A stretch of DNA of 64,000 bases from Reticulascus tulasneorum (Eukaryota; Ascomycota; Sordariomycetes; Glomerellales; Reticulascaceae): positions 3,658,001-3,722,000 of the forward strand of contig LSAX01000005.1 of the NCBI GenBank assembly GCA_001557505.1, in the 5' to 3' direction. The translations under genes were made by a program, and so were the position numbers. Numbering within the stretch: position 1 is the stretch's first letter; the number at the start of each line of letters is the position of its first letter. Positions 32,415-44,778 of this stretch are shown one piece after another. A model generated the notes under the pieces. It was not told the origin of the DNA, did no database searches, and was given only the letters and a program-made list of their open reading frames with translations.

Positions 32415-34110
32415 ACTACGTGACTTTGCCCGCTGGGCCTCCTTGTACACCTATGCCTCGAGGTTATTCCTCCACCCGGCTTGCAGATCAATTCATCTAA
32501 TTTCTCGGACGATGGTATTGACCAACTATGATTGATATTGACTGTGCTAACAAGCGACCTTTATTCGTAATAGAGAGAAGTCGCCATATGTGTATGAGCC
32601 GCAACAGATGGGCCCTTGCTCAGCAAGATCCACCCAGCCTCGCTCACGTAACCTAGCGTCATCGTGCCCTGTAGTTATCAAACCCGTGTGAGGCGTTAGT
32701 TGGCATCGATGCCATCTTGCGCAGCTTGGAAATGGCGGGGTTTCTAGCGATTTCAAGGTGGCTCACGCTCCTCGGAGCGACTTGGACACCAGAATACAAC
32801 CTCAAACGCCATCACGACCTATTCCCAGTCGGATCCGTATTAATTCCTGCGGCCCATGCGGCTTGCCTGACTGGCGGTGCTCACGAGACTGTTTTGCCGA
32901 GGAAGAGGCTCGCGTATTCAAACGCAGGACATGAGAACTGGGAAGGCAAAGGGCAGCCATGGCGATGCTTGCATCACATTCATCTAGTCAAGACGTGGGG
33001 TGACCCATGTAATTGAGAGCTTCAGCTAAGCACTTCGCGTCCTTGTTTCGCCAGTGAAGATGGAGCCACTAGTTCTCGATGATAAGGCTGGAGGAATCGG
33101 AAGGGTAGGTAAATAAATAAAAATAAATAAAAAACAGCAATGGTGCTCGCAATGGCAATCTGCGGCTCTGAGTGATAGGGTCAAGCCAGTTGTTCGCACT
33201 GGTGTCCGTTTATAGGTTTAGAGTTTAGAGCAAACGATAACCTTGAAGCTGCCAATAAGTTCTGCCTTGCATCTCAAAAACAGGAAACGTCGTCGTGCTA
33301 GGCCATAGGTCCCCTGTAACAATTTCATGGCTACGTTGAAACTATTGGAGAACATACAACATTTGACAAGGTAGAGGATCCACCCCAAACAAGCTGGTCT
33401 CGGTAGATGCGCTGTCACGGAGCCTTTAGCCTGCCTACTCTGCAACTAATTACAGAACGAAGGTGTTTGAGGCATGTACAGACAGCGGACTCGAGAAAGT
33501 AGCAGTGGTGCTGGATCGGAGCCAACGTAAAAGGCACGGCGCCACGAAACGCCGGCATCTCAGCATCTGATCATCTCAGCCATAGATCTCTTCCATTTCC
33601 TCGACCCCTTTTTTCCAGAAAAGTCCCCGCGCCAAAATTTGCAAGGACACGAACGACCTAACGATCTCCAGGCGCCGAGCTAAAGTCGCTGTCCTGGTCC
33701 AGAACTGGCCGAGCTGAAAGACGAAGCACGGCACTAGCGAATGTGGCTTGGCCTAGCCGGGTTATAACCCAGTTCCCACTGGCTAAGCCATCGCCAAACT
33801 CCACGCACGTGCCGTCTCATAGCCCCGGTAGACTGAATCGCCAGGTCCAAAGTTGTGCAGCCCATCGCGTACTACGAAGTAAAGTGGCCGGAGAGCTGAA
33901 ATGCATGAAACAGGCAGAGCCTGACTGTGGAGTCGACTTGCAAGATAGAGCCTCACTGGCTTGGCCGCCACCAAATGATGGTGCCGCGCACTTGGTTCTT
34001 AAGAGTGTCCAGGCTCCCGGGTTGAAGGCGCAAGATGGCTTTCTGATTCCCTCCCATTCCTCAGTCTCCCCTCGCATTTCGCTAAAACGAATCATCTCTC
34101 AGCAAGAATC
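32415..34110. other. Intergenic region, no recognised gene
   Basis: About 1.7 kb between tandem plus-strand genes. An A-rich stretch with TAAA/AAATAAA units lies at about 33110-33135. Frames at 32717-33016 and 33743-34100 have no family resemblance. The promoter of the MARVEL gene should be in the last few hundred bases. Confidence 0.5.
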
Positions 34111-35159
34111 ATGGACCAAATGCCGACAACGAGCACGCCGGCCAAGATTGCGAAGTCTGGGCCGGGCAACCTCCCCATCATCACCACGCCGCTGTGGTTG
34201 ACGGTCGCGCGTGGCTTCCAGTTCTTCTTCGCCATCATCATCATCGGCTTGACGGGTTACATCATCCACTATGTCTACATGGATGAGCTCGGTCTCACTC
34301 TGGCGATGGTATGTCGCGCCCGACTCTTGTTTGTCTTTGTGCATACCGCTAACAAGCGCAGTCGCTCTTCACCTGGATAATTGTCGCCTACGTCGTCACA
34401 AGTGAGAAGATCTCCTCTCTCCACGGGGCCTACAATATATTCGCTGTGCTCGCGCTCGATCTCTTCTGCATCATTCTATGGCTCTCTGCCATGGGCGCCG
34501 TCGCTGCCCGGCGTGGCACCTTCACCGTTCCCGTCGACGCGTCCTGCAGCTCCGACGGCAGCGCCATCAACAGCGGCACTTGCGTCATATGGAAGCGCGC
34601 CATCGTCATGGATCAGGCGGGCCTTGGCATGCTCAGCGGTATTGCTGGCTTGTCTGCCCTGGAGATGCTTCTATTTGTAGCGACCTTCGTCTACATCCTT
34701 CTGGCGTACCTCAAGCACCGCAAAGCGAACGCCCCCGCGGCCGCGGCCGCCAGCTCGCAGGGCGAGATCCAGATGGAGACGAAGCAGCCCTTCCTAGCGC
34801 AATCTCAGCCGTACGCTCCGCAGACGCAACCGTACTCTGCTGAAACACCACCGTACTCTACCCAGACGCAACAGTACGCCCTTCAAACGCAGCAATACTC
34901 GGCCCAGACGCCACAGCCGCAGCAGCAACCATACAACCCCCCGCAAAACTACCAGGAGATGCCCGCAAACCAAGGTCAAATCTACCAGGGACCTCCTCCC
35001 ACATCGCATCAGACCTACGAGGCGCCAGGCAATCAGCAGTACCAGCAGTATCCTCCTCAACAGCAGCAGCCATACGCGCCAACGCCGGTCAGCCAGGTCT
35101 CGCCAACCAATTCACCGGCTCCACAGGGCCAGATGTATCAGTATCCGCCACCGCAATGA
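34111..35159 (+). CDS. MARVEL-domain membrane protein with Gln/Pro/Tyr-rich tail, 331 aa
   Basis: Two exons, 34111-34308 and 34362-35159, phase 0. The first 215 residues hold four hydrophobic helices in the MARVEL layout: FQFFFAIIIIGLTGYII, SLFTWIIVAYVVT, IFAVLALDLFCIILWLSAMGAVAA and LSALEMLLFVATFVYILLAYL. A short Cys-containing loop (CSSDGSAINSGTC) sits between helices 3 and 4. MARVEL proteins sit in membranes and act at membrane apposition or trafficking sites. From about residue 220 the tail is low-complexity, with repeated QPY/TQ units (QTQPYS, ETPPYS, TQTQQY). The layout resembles fungal MARVEL proteins of unknown function. Function inferred from family only. Confidence 0.85.
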
Positions 35160-35385
35160 GACCTTGCAATCTTCGACTTGGGATAGACGTGTAAACGTGG
35201 GGAGCAAGGTTGCTCGGCGAATAGGAGGTTGCTCTTCTGCATTTTGGGCGGCGGTGTTCAACGTTAATATTCATGGACATAGGGGTAGAATGTGATAAAC
35301 TAATTGATATAATCTATTTCGAAGCACATCAAGTCGCCGGAGACTTCGTTCCTTTTCGTGGCCTCCTCTCCAGGCGCGCAGTTGC

Positions 35386-38004
35386 TTAGCTGAGCATGCC
35401 CAAATACCTCGTCGTGATTTGTGTCGTCTTGCCAGCCCCTTGAACCGCAATGCGAACGACCTCGCCCGGGACAATGTCTACGAGATTGTCTGCGAAGGCG
35501 ACGTCGTCATCTTCACACTCAACTGCCACACCCTTGACGGGTACTTCGGCGCTTATCTCGACGACCCTAGCATCGTCGGCCAAGCTTGCAACGAGATGCT
35601 TCGGCTTTTGCAGGTGGAGATACTTTAATGGTTCTGGCCAGTTCACGTATCGCGCGATTTGCTTGCCATCCTGGAGCAGGTAAGCCGCGACGACGGTCCG
35701 CGCCTCCTCACCTGCGTTGGGCTTCTCGGCGGGGACATCTATGACGATGATCTCCGTCGATCTATTCTCCGGGAGGATTAGATTCTCAGCCACTGTCTTG
35801 GAGAAGGTCTCCCTCCCAGTCTCCACATCCCAAGCTTTGATCACGCAGTCAACGGTGAGGTCCTCTAGTTGCAAGTTCGATCCCCAAATTTCAATCTGCG
35901 TCTTGGTGTCGATGTGCACTCGCGTGTACTTGTCCCTGGGGTGCTTGTGCTCCCGCCTCGTGATGCCGACGGAGACAGGTGCCATCTCCCGCTTGACGGT
36001 GAAGTAAGCGTGCTTCGGCCGTAGGTAGTAGTCACATATTGACCACGAGGTGACCGGCCAGCAGTCATTGATCTGCCACACTAGAGCGCCGCCACAGTAT
36101 TCACGGCCTGGGCCTTTCCATTGACGCTTCCAGAGCCGGTAAGCGGACGCAAGGCACTCTGCCTGCATCAGTTGCGTCGAGTAGACGAACTGCTCCAGTG
36201 GATCCGGGGCGTATCGCATATTTTCGACGAGGTACAAGGCGATCCGACGCTCATGCCCGTCGGCCTTGTTGTGGAAATCTATCGTCGAGGACTGTGGATA
36301 TCTGTCAGGGTCGTCCTTGCCGAGCGGCAAGAACGCGTCAATGGTCTTGACTGATGGGAATGCCTCCATTCCAAATTCGGACACAAAGCGGCCCACAAGT
36401 TTGTCGAAATTTTGGTACTTTTCTTGCGTGCCATGCCACACGTTCCACTGATGGAGGTCGCCGACGGTAGGGTCTCGGGTGTCCTTCCCGCCCCATGGGC
36501 TGCCGAAGTGGTAAACGGTGGCAGGAATGTACTCCTTGCAGACGTCTGCGAGAATCTTTTCGTAGATGTAGCGCGCCGGGAAATCGGTCTTCAGCCAGCT
36601 CTCAGCGTCCTTGTTCTCGAAGTCGTAGGTAAGATTCTCGCTCTCCTGGTACTGGTAGTCCTCGTTGTTGCCAGCCCAGATGATAATGGAGGGATGATGT
36701 CTGAGTAACTTGACATTCTCCCGCGCCTCCCGCTCGATTGACTGCAGAATCTCGGGCCAGGCGGGGTAGTTTCCGCAACCAAACATGAAGTCTTGCCAGA
36801 CCAGGATGCCCATCTCATCGCAGGCGTTATAAAAATCCTGCTCCTCGTAGATGCCGCCCCCCCAGACCCGCACCATGAACTGATTCCCTTCTGCCAACAG
36901 TCTGATCCAGTCGTAGTACTTAGCCTTGGATATGCGCGGGATGAAGTTATCGGCGGGAATCCAGTCGCTACCGCCGCAGAAGATGGGGATGTTATTGACT
37001 TCAAAGAAAAAGGTCGTGCCAGGCTGTTCCTTCATGGGTCTCTGGACAAGCTCGGCTCTTCGTAGGCCTATTGTCTTGGCGAGGCTGTCAACCTCGTCGC
37101 CAGCATCGACGAGCGTGGCCTTAACGGTGTAAAGAGGCTGTTTGCCGTACCGGATGGGGTACCACAGCTGCGGCTCGTTGATATGAAAAGTGGCAGCAAG
37201 GTCGGTGCTGTCTGCCGCGTCGATTGTTTCGGACGCCACTGGCTTGCCACCTAGCGAGACGTCGAACCGTATCTTAGACGCGCTACCTTCGGTGCGTGCG
37301 TGGGCTGTCACCGTTGCTGTCTTCAGCGATTGGTCAACGTCCGTATCGAAGTAAAGATCGCTTATGCGCGATTCAAAGATCTCAAGGTTGATGGGCCGCC
37401 ATGGCCCACAGGTTAACAGCGTCGGACCCCAATCCCAGCCCTATATCCAAGCGTCAGCGATGGAACCAGGGAGTCAACGCGACAACCAGCTTACCCAGTG
37501 GTACTGTGCTTTGCGGACGGCAAGCCTGGAAATATCTCCGTTCCAGCAACCCCATTTGTGGTCGGGGTGCTTCTCGACGAGCTTCCAGCCCCGCAGGTAT
37601 GCACTATCGAAGGTGATCTCCAAGACGTTTGCCTCCTCAGATTTCAGAATCGAAGTGACGTCAGCTCGTTCCGGGACGAACATGTTATCGGTCTCCAAAA
37701 TGGTGTGGCCGTTGAGCACCACGGTGGCGAACGTGTCCAGGCCATCAAAGGCCAGGACGGCGCGGGCCCCGCCGGGCACACCGGGGGCGGAGAAGGTGGT
37801 CTTGTACTGCCATTGCGCCTCGCCAACCCACTGGACATCGAGTTCGTTTTTGCCGATGAACGGGTCGGGGATGAGGCCGTGGTGTAGGAGGTCAAGGTGT
37901 ACGTTGGTGGGGAATTGGCCGACTGGTAGGAACTTGGCGTCTTCTTTGTCGACCTGCTTGAACTCCCAGTTCTTGTCGATGGGGACCACGATCCGGGGTG
38001 CCAT
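35386..38004 (-). CDS. Beta-mannosidase (GH2), 854 aa
   Basis: Two exons on the minus strand, 38004-37495 and 37440-35386, joined by a 54-nt phase-0 intron that restores QYHWGWDWGP. The N-terminal sugar-binding domain (WQYKTTFSAPGVPGG, LNGHTILETDNMFVP) is followed by the immunoglobulin-like domain and the GH2 barrel. The acid/base Glu430 lies in WAGNNEDYQ and the nucleophile Glu525 in SEFGMEAFPS; WYPIRYGKQPLY is characteristic of beta-mannosidases. It removes terminal beta-mannose residues from manno-oligosaccharides. There is no signal peptide (start MAPRIVVPIDKNWEFKQ), as in the intracellular clade B enzymes of fungi, so it probably acts on imported oligosaccharides. I start at 38004 because the frame upstream lacks an ATG. 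Confidence 0.93.
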
Positions 38005-39514
38005 TTCGGGGTTGGTAAGTGGAGATTGGTCGAACAAACGGGCTGCAAAGCGAAGTGTTTCTGGAAAGAGAAGAAACGTAGAGAAGCTCGGTCAATTGAC
38101 CCGTGAACCTTTCGACGCAATGCAGGGCTCAAGTAGGTAGCTGGTCTGATCTCCAAGTACTAGAGGAAGGAGCTCTCGCTTGTCGCGTGGAGGGGTAAGT
38201 GAGGGGCGGATTCTAGGCACCTTATGAACAAGCTTGACGAATGTAATGCCAACACCAGTTGAAGCTTCAATACGTTCCTACTAGTAAACAAACAGAAAGG
38301 CAGAATAAGAGACGGGGAGAGGGCAGGATCATATGCAAAACATTGGCCTGCCTGCCGACCTGCCTCCTTAAACTCGGCCTTGTCTTTCTCTCTTTTTGGT
38401 CCGCCTGGTCTGCTGGAGAGCAGGCGGGGCGACTGCCACCGAGCAAGATCTGCCATATCGCTGGAACGGATCACAGGAACCCCCACTATGGCCATGTCAT
38501 CAAAGGGAAATCTGAGACCGAACGCCGCCGTTGCATGGCGTAATGGGTAATACCCAAAAGTTAAAAGATCCATACTTCTCGAGCCGCTGCAGGCCAGAGT
38601 TGCGGCTAGCAAGGCCCCAAACTACATATGAGCAGGGGACAATGGCAATCCACCTCGTGTTCATTGCAGATTGCGCCAATGACGGTCCTCCGAGTGTTCC
38701 AGCCGGACCTCGGATCTCACCAGGCCAGGCCACGCGCGTGAGAGAGTACTGTACTGCGATATCGAAATACCCTGTCGGCAGCCTACCCTGTAGATAGTCA
38801 AGGGGACGACAATGATGCATGTGGAGCTTGCAGTAATATTCATTCCGCCGACCAGCATACCAAAATAAAGTCCCCGATGCTCTTTTTTGTGGGGCGTACC
38901 GCGGAGGGGGGCAGTCCGGATCCCACTTGGGCCAAGTTCGTTTATAGAATCCTTTACGTTGGGGTCGCCTTTGTAGGTACATTAGCCTACTGAGCCTCAT
39001 CCGGATGTTTACCTATACCTTGGCGGGTGGCCGTCACCTCCCGACATTGTACGTCGATACCCAGGGTATGTACCATGTGGTTATGGATCTTCGAGCTCTT
39101 TACCGCTTCAAAGGAGAAAAGGAAGAACAAAGCCATCCCGATCGCCTGGCATGTGAATGCCTCGCAAGTAACGGCGACGGGGCCGACCATCCGCCTCGCT
39201 AGCCCATCAAAATTGTGGTCTGTCTCTCCTCTCCTCCGCGCCCTTATCATCTTGTAGGTGATCATCTCTTATCATCTATTAAGTGATCATGTTCGATATC
39301 ATTATATACGGCCTTCTAGACCAGACTAGTTGTGAATAAGGAAATCAGGTATCTATCCCGACGCCATGCCTCTGGCTCAAACGAACGAAAGCACGACTCC
39401 CCCAGTCATTATCACGTAGAAAATCCATATCCGCACATGCTCGCTACCCCCAATCCTTCTCATCTCGTAGACTGTCGAACAAGCCATGCCTCACACGCCG
39501 TCGACCGCCACTAG
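38005..39514. other. Intergenic region, no recognised gene
   Basis: About 1.5 kb holding the beta-mannosidase promoter and the 3' end of the Rab4-like gene. Frames at 38500-39000 and 39005-39265 have no family resemblance. Four near-copies of TTATCAT/GTGATCAT occur at 39244-39304. Confidence 0.5.
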
Positions 39515-40713
39515 CTAGCAGCAGTTCCCACCTCTTCTGCGATTGTTCAGGGTGAAGACCTCCTCCCAGTCCCGCAGACCCCAGTTTACGCCTCGGTTCT
39601 TCGGTTTACGCCTCCGTCTCGCCCCCCCGTTCTCATCCAGCGTCGCTCCCGTCATGAAACTCTTGATGCTGGCCCCGTCGCTGGCACCCGCGTTCCAGCC
39701 GCCTGCGTACCCGTCGCCATATTGAATCCCACTCATCGGATCGTCCGGATCGATGTCCCCCAGCTCGATCTTGGTCAGGATCATCCGCGCCAGCCGCGCA
39801 AAGATCTCGTCGACACCCTCCCCACTGAACGCGCTCGCCTCCATCACTACCGGTATGCTGACCGTGCTCGCCCACCGGCTTGCGTCTGCGCTGCTGATCT
39901 CGCGGCCCTCGGGTGCCACCGTCGCCTTTTGCTGCGTGCCGAGGGAGGCGGGGCCGTTCTGCATGGCCGTGGATGCCGAACTAACGCTGCTTGGGGTCGG
40001 CGGAGGTAGGCTCGTATCGACGAGGGGGTCAGACGCTAGGTCCAGCTTGTTCCCCACGAGCAGTACGGACAGGTTCGGGGATGCAAGCGCGCGGGCATCG
40101 TTCAGGAAGGGCTGGAGCCCGCGAAAGGTGCTGTGGGAGGTGACGTCGTAGACGAGAATGGCACCCGCCGCTCCGCGGTAGTACGATCGCGAAACAGAGC
40201 GAAATCGTTCGGTGCCCGCCGTATCCCAGAGCTGTCGCCGACTTGTTAGACTCTTCATCGCGAGCAGGCTCTAGGGGAGGGGCTATCCCAAGCGTACCTG
40301 CAGTTTGATCCGTTTCCGCCTCGACCCGGTACCCACTTTGATTATCTTGCTTGCAAACTCGACGCCGATGGTCTGCGACGACAAGACTCGCCATTCGCTC
40401 TTGACAAAGCGGTGGAGGAGACAGGATCTAGAAACAAACGTTTAGTCAGAGACGTCACGCATGGTGCCGGCTGTCTGAGCAGCCATTGCAGCCCCACGGC
40501 CCATCGCGAAAGAACTGTGTCAACTCACTTCCCTGTGCCGCTCGGTCCGAGCAGTATGATCTTGGCCAGGTAGTCGTACATACTACCCAGCTCCTATCGC
40601 ATCGTCAGCCCATCCACGTTGCTGGACTCCAATCTCATGGCGCTCCATACCTGGTCGCCAGCAGTGCCGGTACTTTCTTCGCTCGCGGCGGAAGACCGGC
40701 GAGGTCTCGTCAT
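39515..40713 (-). CDS. Rab4-like small GTPase, 324 aa
   Basis: Four exons on the minus strand: 40713-40651, 40593-40529, 40427-40298 and 40231-39515. The P-loop GPSGTGKS is at 37-44, split across intron 2. Switch I is [15 protein letters not shown] and switch II is [21 protein letters not shown]. The guanine motif is VGNKLD and SAF follows later ([16 protein letters not shown]). The end GGNCC is a double-Cys prenylation site. The text around the switches is that of Rab4, which drives recycling from early endosomes to the plasma membrane. It is longer than the usual 210-220 aa: an inserted Ser/Pro-rich loop follows NKLD, and a basic Gly-rich tail ([10 protein letters not shown]) precedes the prenylated end; I believe such extensions are seen in fungal Rab4 proteins. 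Confidence 0.9.
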
Positions 40714-41160
40714 TTCGGCACGTGGGTGTGTCTTGTAATGTTCTCTAGAGTCATGAAAATCGCATGGTGTACAGATGGGGGAATAGTCGAGAACGGAAAA
40801 GCAGGTCGCGATATCAAGGTCGTGCGATCAGATGTTTCATCAGTTGTTGCGTTATCTTGGATGTTGGTCAGCGGGTCTGCTGGCCAGCGACGTAATTGGC
40901 AGTTCGGGCATAGTGGCACAGCAGGCTCGTTTTAGTGAACACGAGCCTAGCCTTTGGCTGTTGCTTACCTGATTAAAGTGCGCTAGCGATTTGCCGAGGC
41001 CTGCCTCTTCGGGGATCGATGCAGCCGCCATATTACCCCCAGATCATCCCGATCTTGAAGAAGTGCAGTGTAAATATATTTATGATGGCCTGTTTTTCAC
41101 GGTCCCCTCCTTCTCACATATCTTCATAAGTAAACAACTCACCGCTATTGATCTAGCAGG
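40714..41160. promoter_or_regulatory. Intergenic promoter region of divergent Rab4-like and SDR genes
   Basis: These 447 bp contain both promoters. A TATATTTATG element near 41073-41084 lies about 80 bp before the SDR start codon and may be its TATA element. No other feature is seen. Confidence 0.4.
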
Positions 41161-42057
41161 ATGAAGATTCAAGGGCGAACTTTTGTCATATCCGGAGGGT
41201 AACTACGTCATCTCCATTGCTCCAAATGCACCCTGACACCTGACACGCAGCGCATCGGGATTGGGACGGGCATGTGTGGAGGAAATCTGCGGCAATGGAG
41301 GGAACGCCGCCGTTCTTGACATGAATGAGGAGCTCGGTCAGGAACTGGTTAAGAAGCTAGGATCGTCGGCGAAGTTCTTCACTTGCAACGTGCTTGACAC
41401 CAAGAGCATTTCGACCGCTGTCCAGGGAGCAGTCGAGTGGGTGAGGCAGACGGGCAAAACACTCGGAGGCGTGATTCCTGCAGCTGGCACCGGTCTTCCG
41501 GGATTGGTAAACTCCTGGTGCGCTTCATTGGACAGGACATCATTCTAACGGTAGCCCAACAGATGCTGGATCGAGATGGTAATGCGCTGAGCCTCGATGA
41601 TTTCGAATTGGTAATCAACGTGAATCTTCGAGGCACGATTGACCTCGTGCGCCAATGCGTCGAGCATCTCGCAAAGATAGATCCAGTCGGCGATGATGGA
41701 GAGCGTGGAATCGTCATCATGGTCGCGTCAGCCGCTGCCTTCGACGGACAAAAAGGGCAGGTATCGTACGCGGCCAGCAAGGGCGCCATCACAGCCATGA
41801 CGCTACCTATGACCCGGGATCTGTCGCGCTGGGGCATTCGTGTTGTGACGATCGCGCCCAGTCTTTTCGACTCTGGTATGACTGTCCTGATGTCGAAGAA
41901 GGTCCGTGCGAGCCTCGAGAAAGTTATGGAGTTCCCCGTCAGAGCTGGCCGGCCCGAGGAGTTTGCGCGGCTGGCTCGGCAGGCCATCGAGAATGTAATG
42001 CTAAACGGTGTCGTGCTAAGGCTCGACGGTGGAATGAGGATGCCCAGCAAGATGTAA
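41161..42057 (+). CDS. Short-chain dehydrogenase (17-beta-HSD10/3-hydroxyacyl-CoA dehydrogenase-2 type), 262 aa
   Basis: Three exons: 41161-41198, 41251-41506 and 41563-42057. Residues 10-18 give the nucleotide-binding SGGASGLGR, followed by the acidic AVLDMNEE that favours NAD(H). Catalytic residues are Ser154 (MVASAAAF), Tyr167 and Lys171 (YAASK); the substrate-loop text TIAPSLFDSGM and the end LNGVVLRLDGGMRM complete the classical SDR layout. INVNLRGTIDLVRQC and DGERGIVIMVASAAAFDGQKGQ strongly resemble the HSD17B10 group, which oxidises 3-hydroxyacyl-CoA and hydroxysteroids in mitochondria. No targeting signal is evident and the substrate is an inference from the group. Confidence 0.88.
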
Positions 42058-42506
42058 AAGAGCAGCATAGCTGGAGGACTTCCCGTGGGGCAACAGAATC
42101 GTGACTTAGTAGCAGTTGAATTAACTTCACGACTGATGTGGGTGTATCCATAGAGTTCTACGAGTTAATTGCAACGGAAGGCAGCATCAAGGTTTGTTAA
42201 ACTCTTCAATTTCTGATGATCGTGTAATCGAGGATGTACCATGTCCCTGAGCTAAACCACTGCAATCAAAATACCAATATCCGTTTGTGGGTTGCCATTG
42301 TCCATCGTGTCTGTCCAGGCAGTTCCAAAATGCAGAAAACCAACCCGATATTCCATCCAGTGCCTGTGCCATGCAAGTGAGGTTGCTCTGATCTTACTGT
42401 CAGCGAGGGAAGCTCAAGGAGCTATGATAGGACCAACCCTAGAACGACCTTGCAGTGTACCAATACTTAGAGGATGGCATGCTGTGTATCGAGCGACCAG
42501 AAAAGA
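42058..42506. other. Intergenic region between convergent genes
   Basis: It contains the 3' ends of the SDR gene and of the minus-strand 414-aa gene. No coding or structured feature recognised. Confidence 0.6.
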
Positions 42507-43922
42507 CTAGGCGCCTCTGGACGAAGTGAAAGTACTGCCAGAGGCGAGTCGGGCGCCACCGTGGGAGTCACCTTGAGCAGACGGGTCAGCCGCACCAGGT
42601 ACGGTAGCTTTCTCAGCCTCGTCGCCGGTGCTTGACTCATACTGGCAGTCACGAATGTAGTGGCCGACCACGAAGCCCTCCAGAAAGGCACGAGCCACGG
42701 CGGGATCTCCGTTCATATGTCGCGGAGGAGCCGCAGCTTTAGCTAGGGCATGGTGGAAGTAATCAGAGAGGGCCGCCTCGGTTGACTCCTTGATTGCGCT
42801 CTCAACGTGGGCTTGGCGGAGAGCGAGCTCTCGGTCAACGCCACTCTTTCCCTTCTTGGGCTTGGCGGAATTCTTGGTTGACTTGGTCGAGGCGTTTGAG
42901 GCATTCGAGGAGGCATGTCCAGACGGACTGTAAAACCCAGATGCATTGTAGCCCTGGGCACGATCAGGACTGTATTCCATGCTACCGTAGCTTGTCTCGG
43001 CCGTCTTGTCAAGTTTCTTAGCAGTGGTCTCTGCGGCAAAGCTGCGAGTCGGAGTCGGCTGGGCAAGGTGATTACGAAACAAAGCACTGTGGGTCGAGTT
43101 TGGCGCCACTTGTCCCTGCCCCTGGTCGAGCATGGAAGCACCTTCTGCGATGTTAGCCTTCGCTTTGAGTTGAGCCTCCTGCTTTCGAATGATGTCCAGG
43201 GCGTTGGCCGCCGTCCAGATGAGTGGAACTCCGTTGGGATCTCGGGCTGTTTCCCGTTTAGTGAATTGTCAATAAGAAAGCTGTTGGAAATGTCTGACCT
43301 TTCTCCATTTTTAAGGGTCGAGGGGTATCGCGATCGTCGGAATCTTCTGGCTCCAAGTTGAGATTCTCGTGAGGCTGTTCCGGTCAGCTCGAACGCGAAA
43401 AGGTTGAATAGAGAGTGGGAAACACACGTCAGAGAGACGGGCTCGTTCAAGATCGTCAGAGAGACCACGGGGTTTATGAGTCCACGTAGGCACTGGCGGC
43501 TTGAAGGATGTGCGAAGGCTCTCGTAGATATCCTTGAATGCACTTTTGTCCTTGGAAATAGGGATAGATGCGGGATGTGGCTTTGTGCAGGAATAAAAAA
43601 GGAGAGTCAGGGATGCAAAGAAAAGCGGAAAGCACCGACGGCTCACCTCAGGTTTGGATGATTTGCCTCGCACGCTACGAGCCACAGTCACACCAGCCGC
43701 ACCAGCCGCGCTATTGAGAGTGGTAGTCACATTCGGTGGGGTTGATAGGACGGCTCGTGATGAGAATGCTTCCGAGGAACTCTTCGGCGTCGACATAGCA
43801 ATTGCTTCCCGCAACTTCTCAAGGAGCATGTTTCGAGTCTCCTCGGACAAGCCGTTGTCGGCTGGCTTAGGGGGGTCACGCTGTTCGCCGCTATCAAAGC
43901 CTGCGTTGCTCGGAGTGGTCAT
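42507..43922 (-). CDS. Uncharacterised fungal protein, about 414 aa, largely disordered
   Basis: Four exons on the minus strand: 43922-43647, 43580-43428, 43374-43299 and 43246-42507, with introns of 66, 53 and 52 nt. The spliced frame runs MTTPSNAGFDSGEQRDPP ... KDIYESLRTSFKPPVPTWTHKPRG ... GVPLIWTAANALDIIRKQEAQLKAK ... to a C-terminal helical part (QAHVESAIKESTEAALSDYFHHAL, then ARAFLEGFVVGHYIRDCQYES). Between them lies a Ser/Asn/Lys-rich low-complexity linker. No signal peptide or membrane segment. I know no named domain here. The frame closure across three introns supports a real gene. The acceptor of intron 1 is AAG and the donor of intron 2 is GTGTGT, so those boundaries are somewhat less sure. 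Confidence 0.72.
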
Positions 43923-44778
43923 GTCTGCTGCCGATGAGGAGTGGTCGTGCTGGCTGGCTGAAGCTGGTTTGAGGCAGCAGATATGGAGTTCACCTGATAG
44001 AATATGCGATCGTGACGCTAAAGCTTTGAAAATTAGCTGTCTGAGAAGGTGCAATTATTAAGTCAAGAGGAGCCCATTGTCCGAGAATGGCCCGAGAAAA
44101 GTGAGCGGGAGATGCGACAACAGTCTGGCGAGACTGAGCAGGTTCCAATGCAATCGACGAGAAGGGGCGTGAATCTTGAGTCTTGGAAGAAAGGCTCAGC
44201 AGGGTCGTCGTGATAAGTTAGAACTAGTAGCGTTTGAAGTTATTGGCGTACGGAGTGATCGTAAGTAATGACATGGCATAAATGGCGCCCTGAAAAAGGA
44301 TCATGTTGGATTAAACTACCCTTGATAGTTTGCGTCTTGGTTCCCAGCTCGTGTTACCAGTACCTTTAGAACGATGATAACGACCGTCCATAGATAGGGA
44401 TAAAACACGTTGCGGAGCACATGGGGATGTTCACCAATCTCCATAGTTTCAAAGAGACTAGCGTGCTCATATCACAGACTTAATAGCGCACTTGGATCGG
44501 CTGAAATAGCCGAGCGAACGTGAACATATGAAAAGAATAATGACGGTGGTGGGCGGGAGGCTTGAGAAACTGAAAGAAACCCTCAGGCTAATAGATGGTT
44601 CGAGAACAAGAGGGAAGCATAATTAGCTACTAGTACCTGAATAAACAGCAACCTTCCATTTCAAGCTGATGCAAGGAGAGCAGTATATCGTTTACACGGC
44701 AGTCTCTCCATCGTTACATGTGACTAGAGGAGCCAGTAATCCACATCGCGTGGCGCGGAGCACACATCCTCATAATCA
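43923..44778. other. Intergenic region, no recognised gene
   Basis: It holds the promoter and leader of the 414-aa gene and the 3' end of the 2-hydroxyacid dehydrogenase gene. The frame upstream of 43922 runs open to 44054 but is unlike coding sequence. Nothing else seen. Confidence 0.5.

Noticed and set aside
38520..38600. tRNA-like stretch around GGCGTAATGGGTAATAC
   Set aside because: No matching T-arm or acceptor stem.
42743..43543. A 266-codon minus-strand open frame over the 414-aa gene
   Set aside because: It runs through introns of the better gene in another frame and has Arg/Ser/Pro-rich shadow composition.
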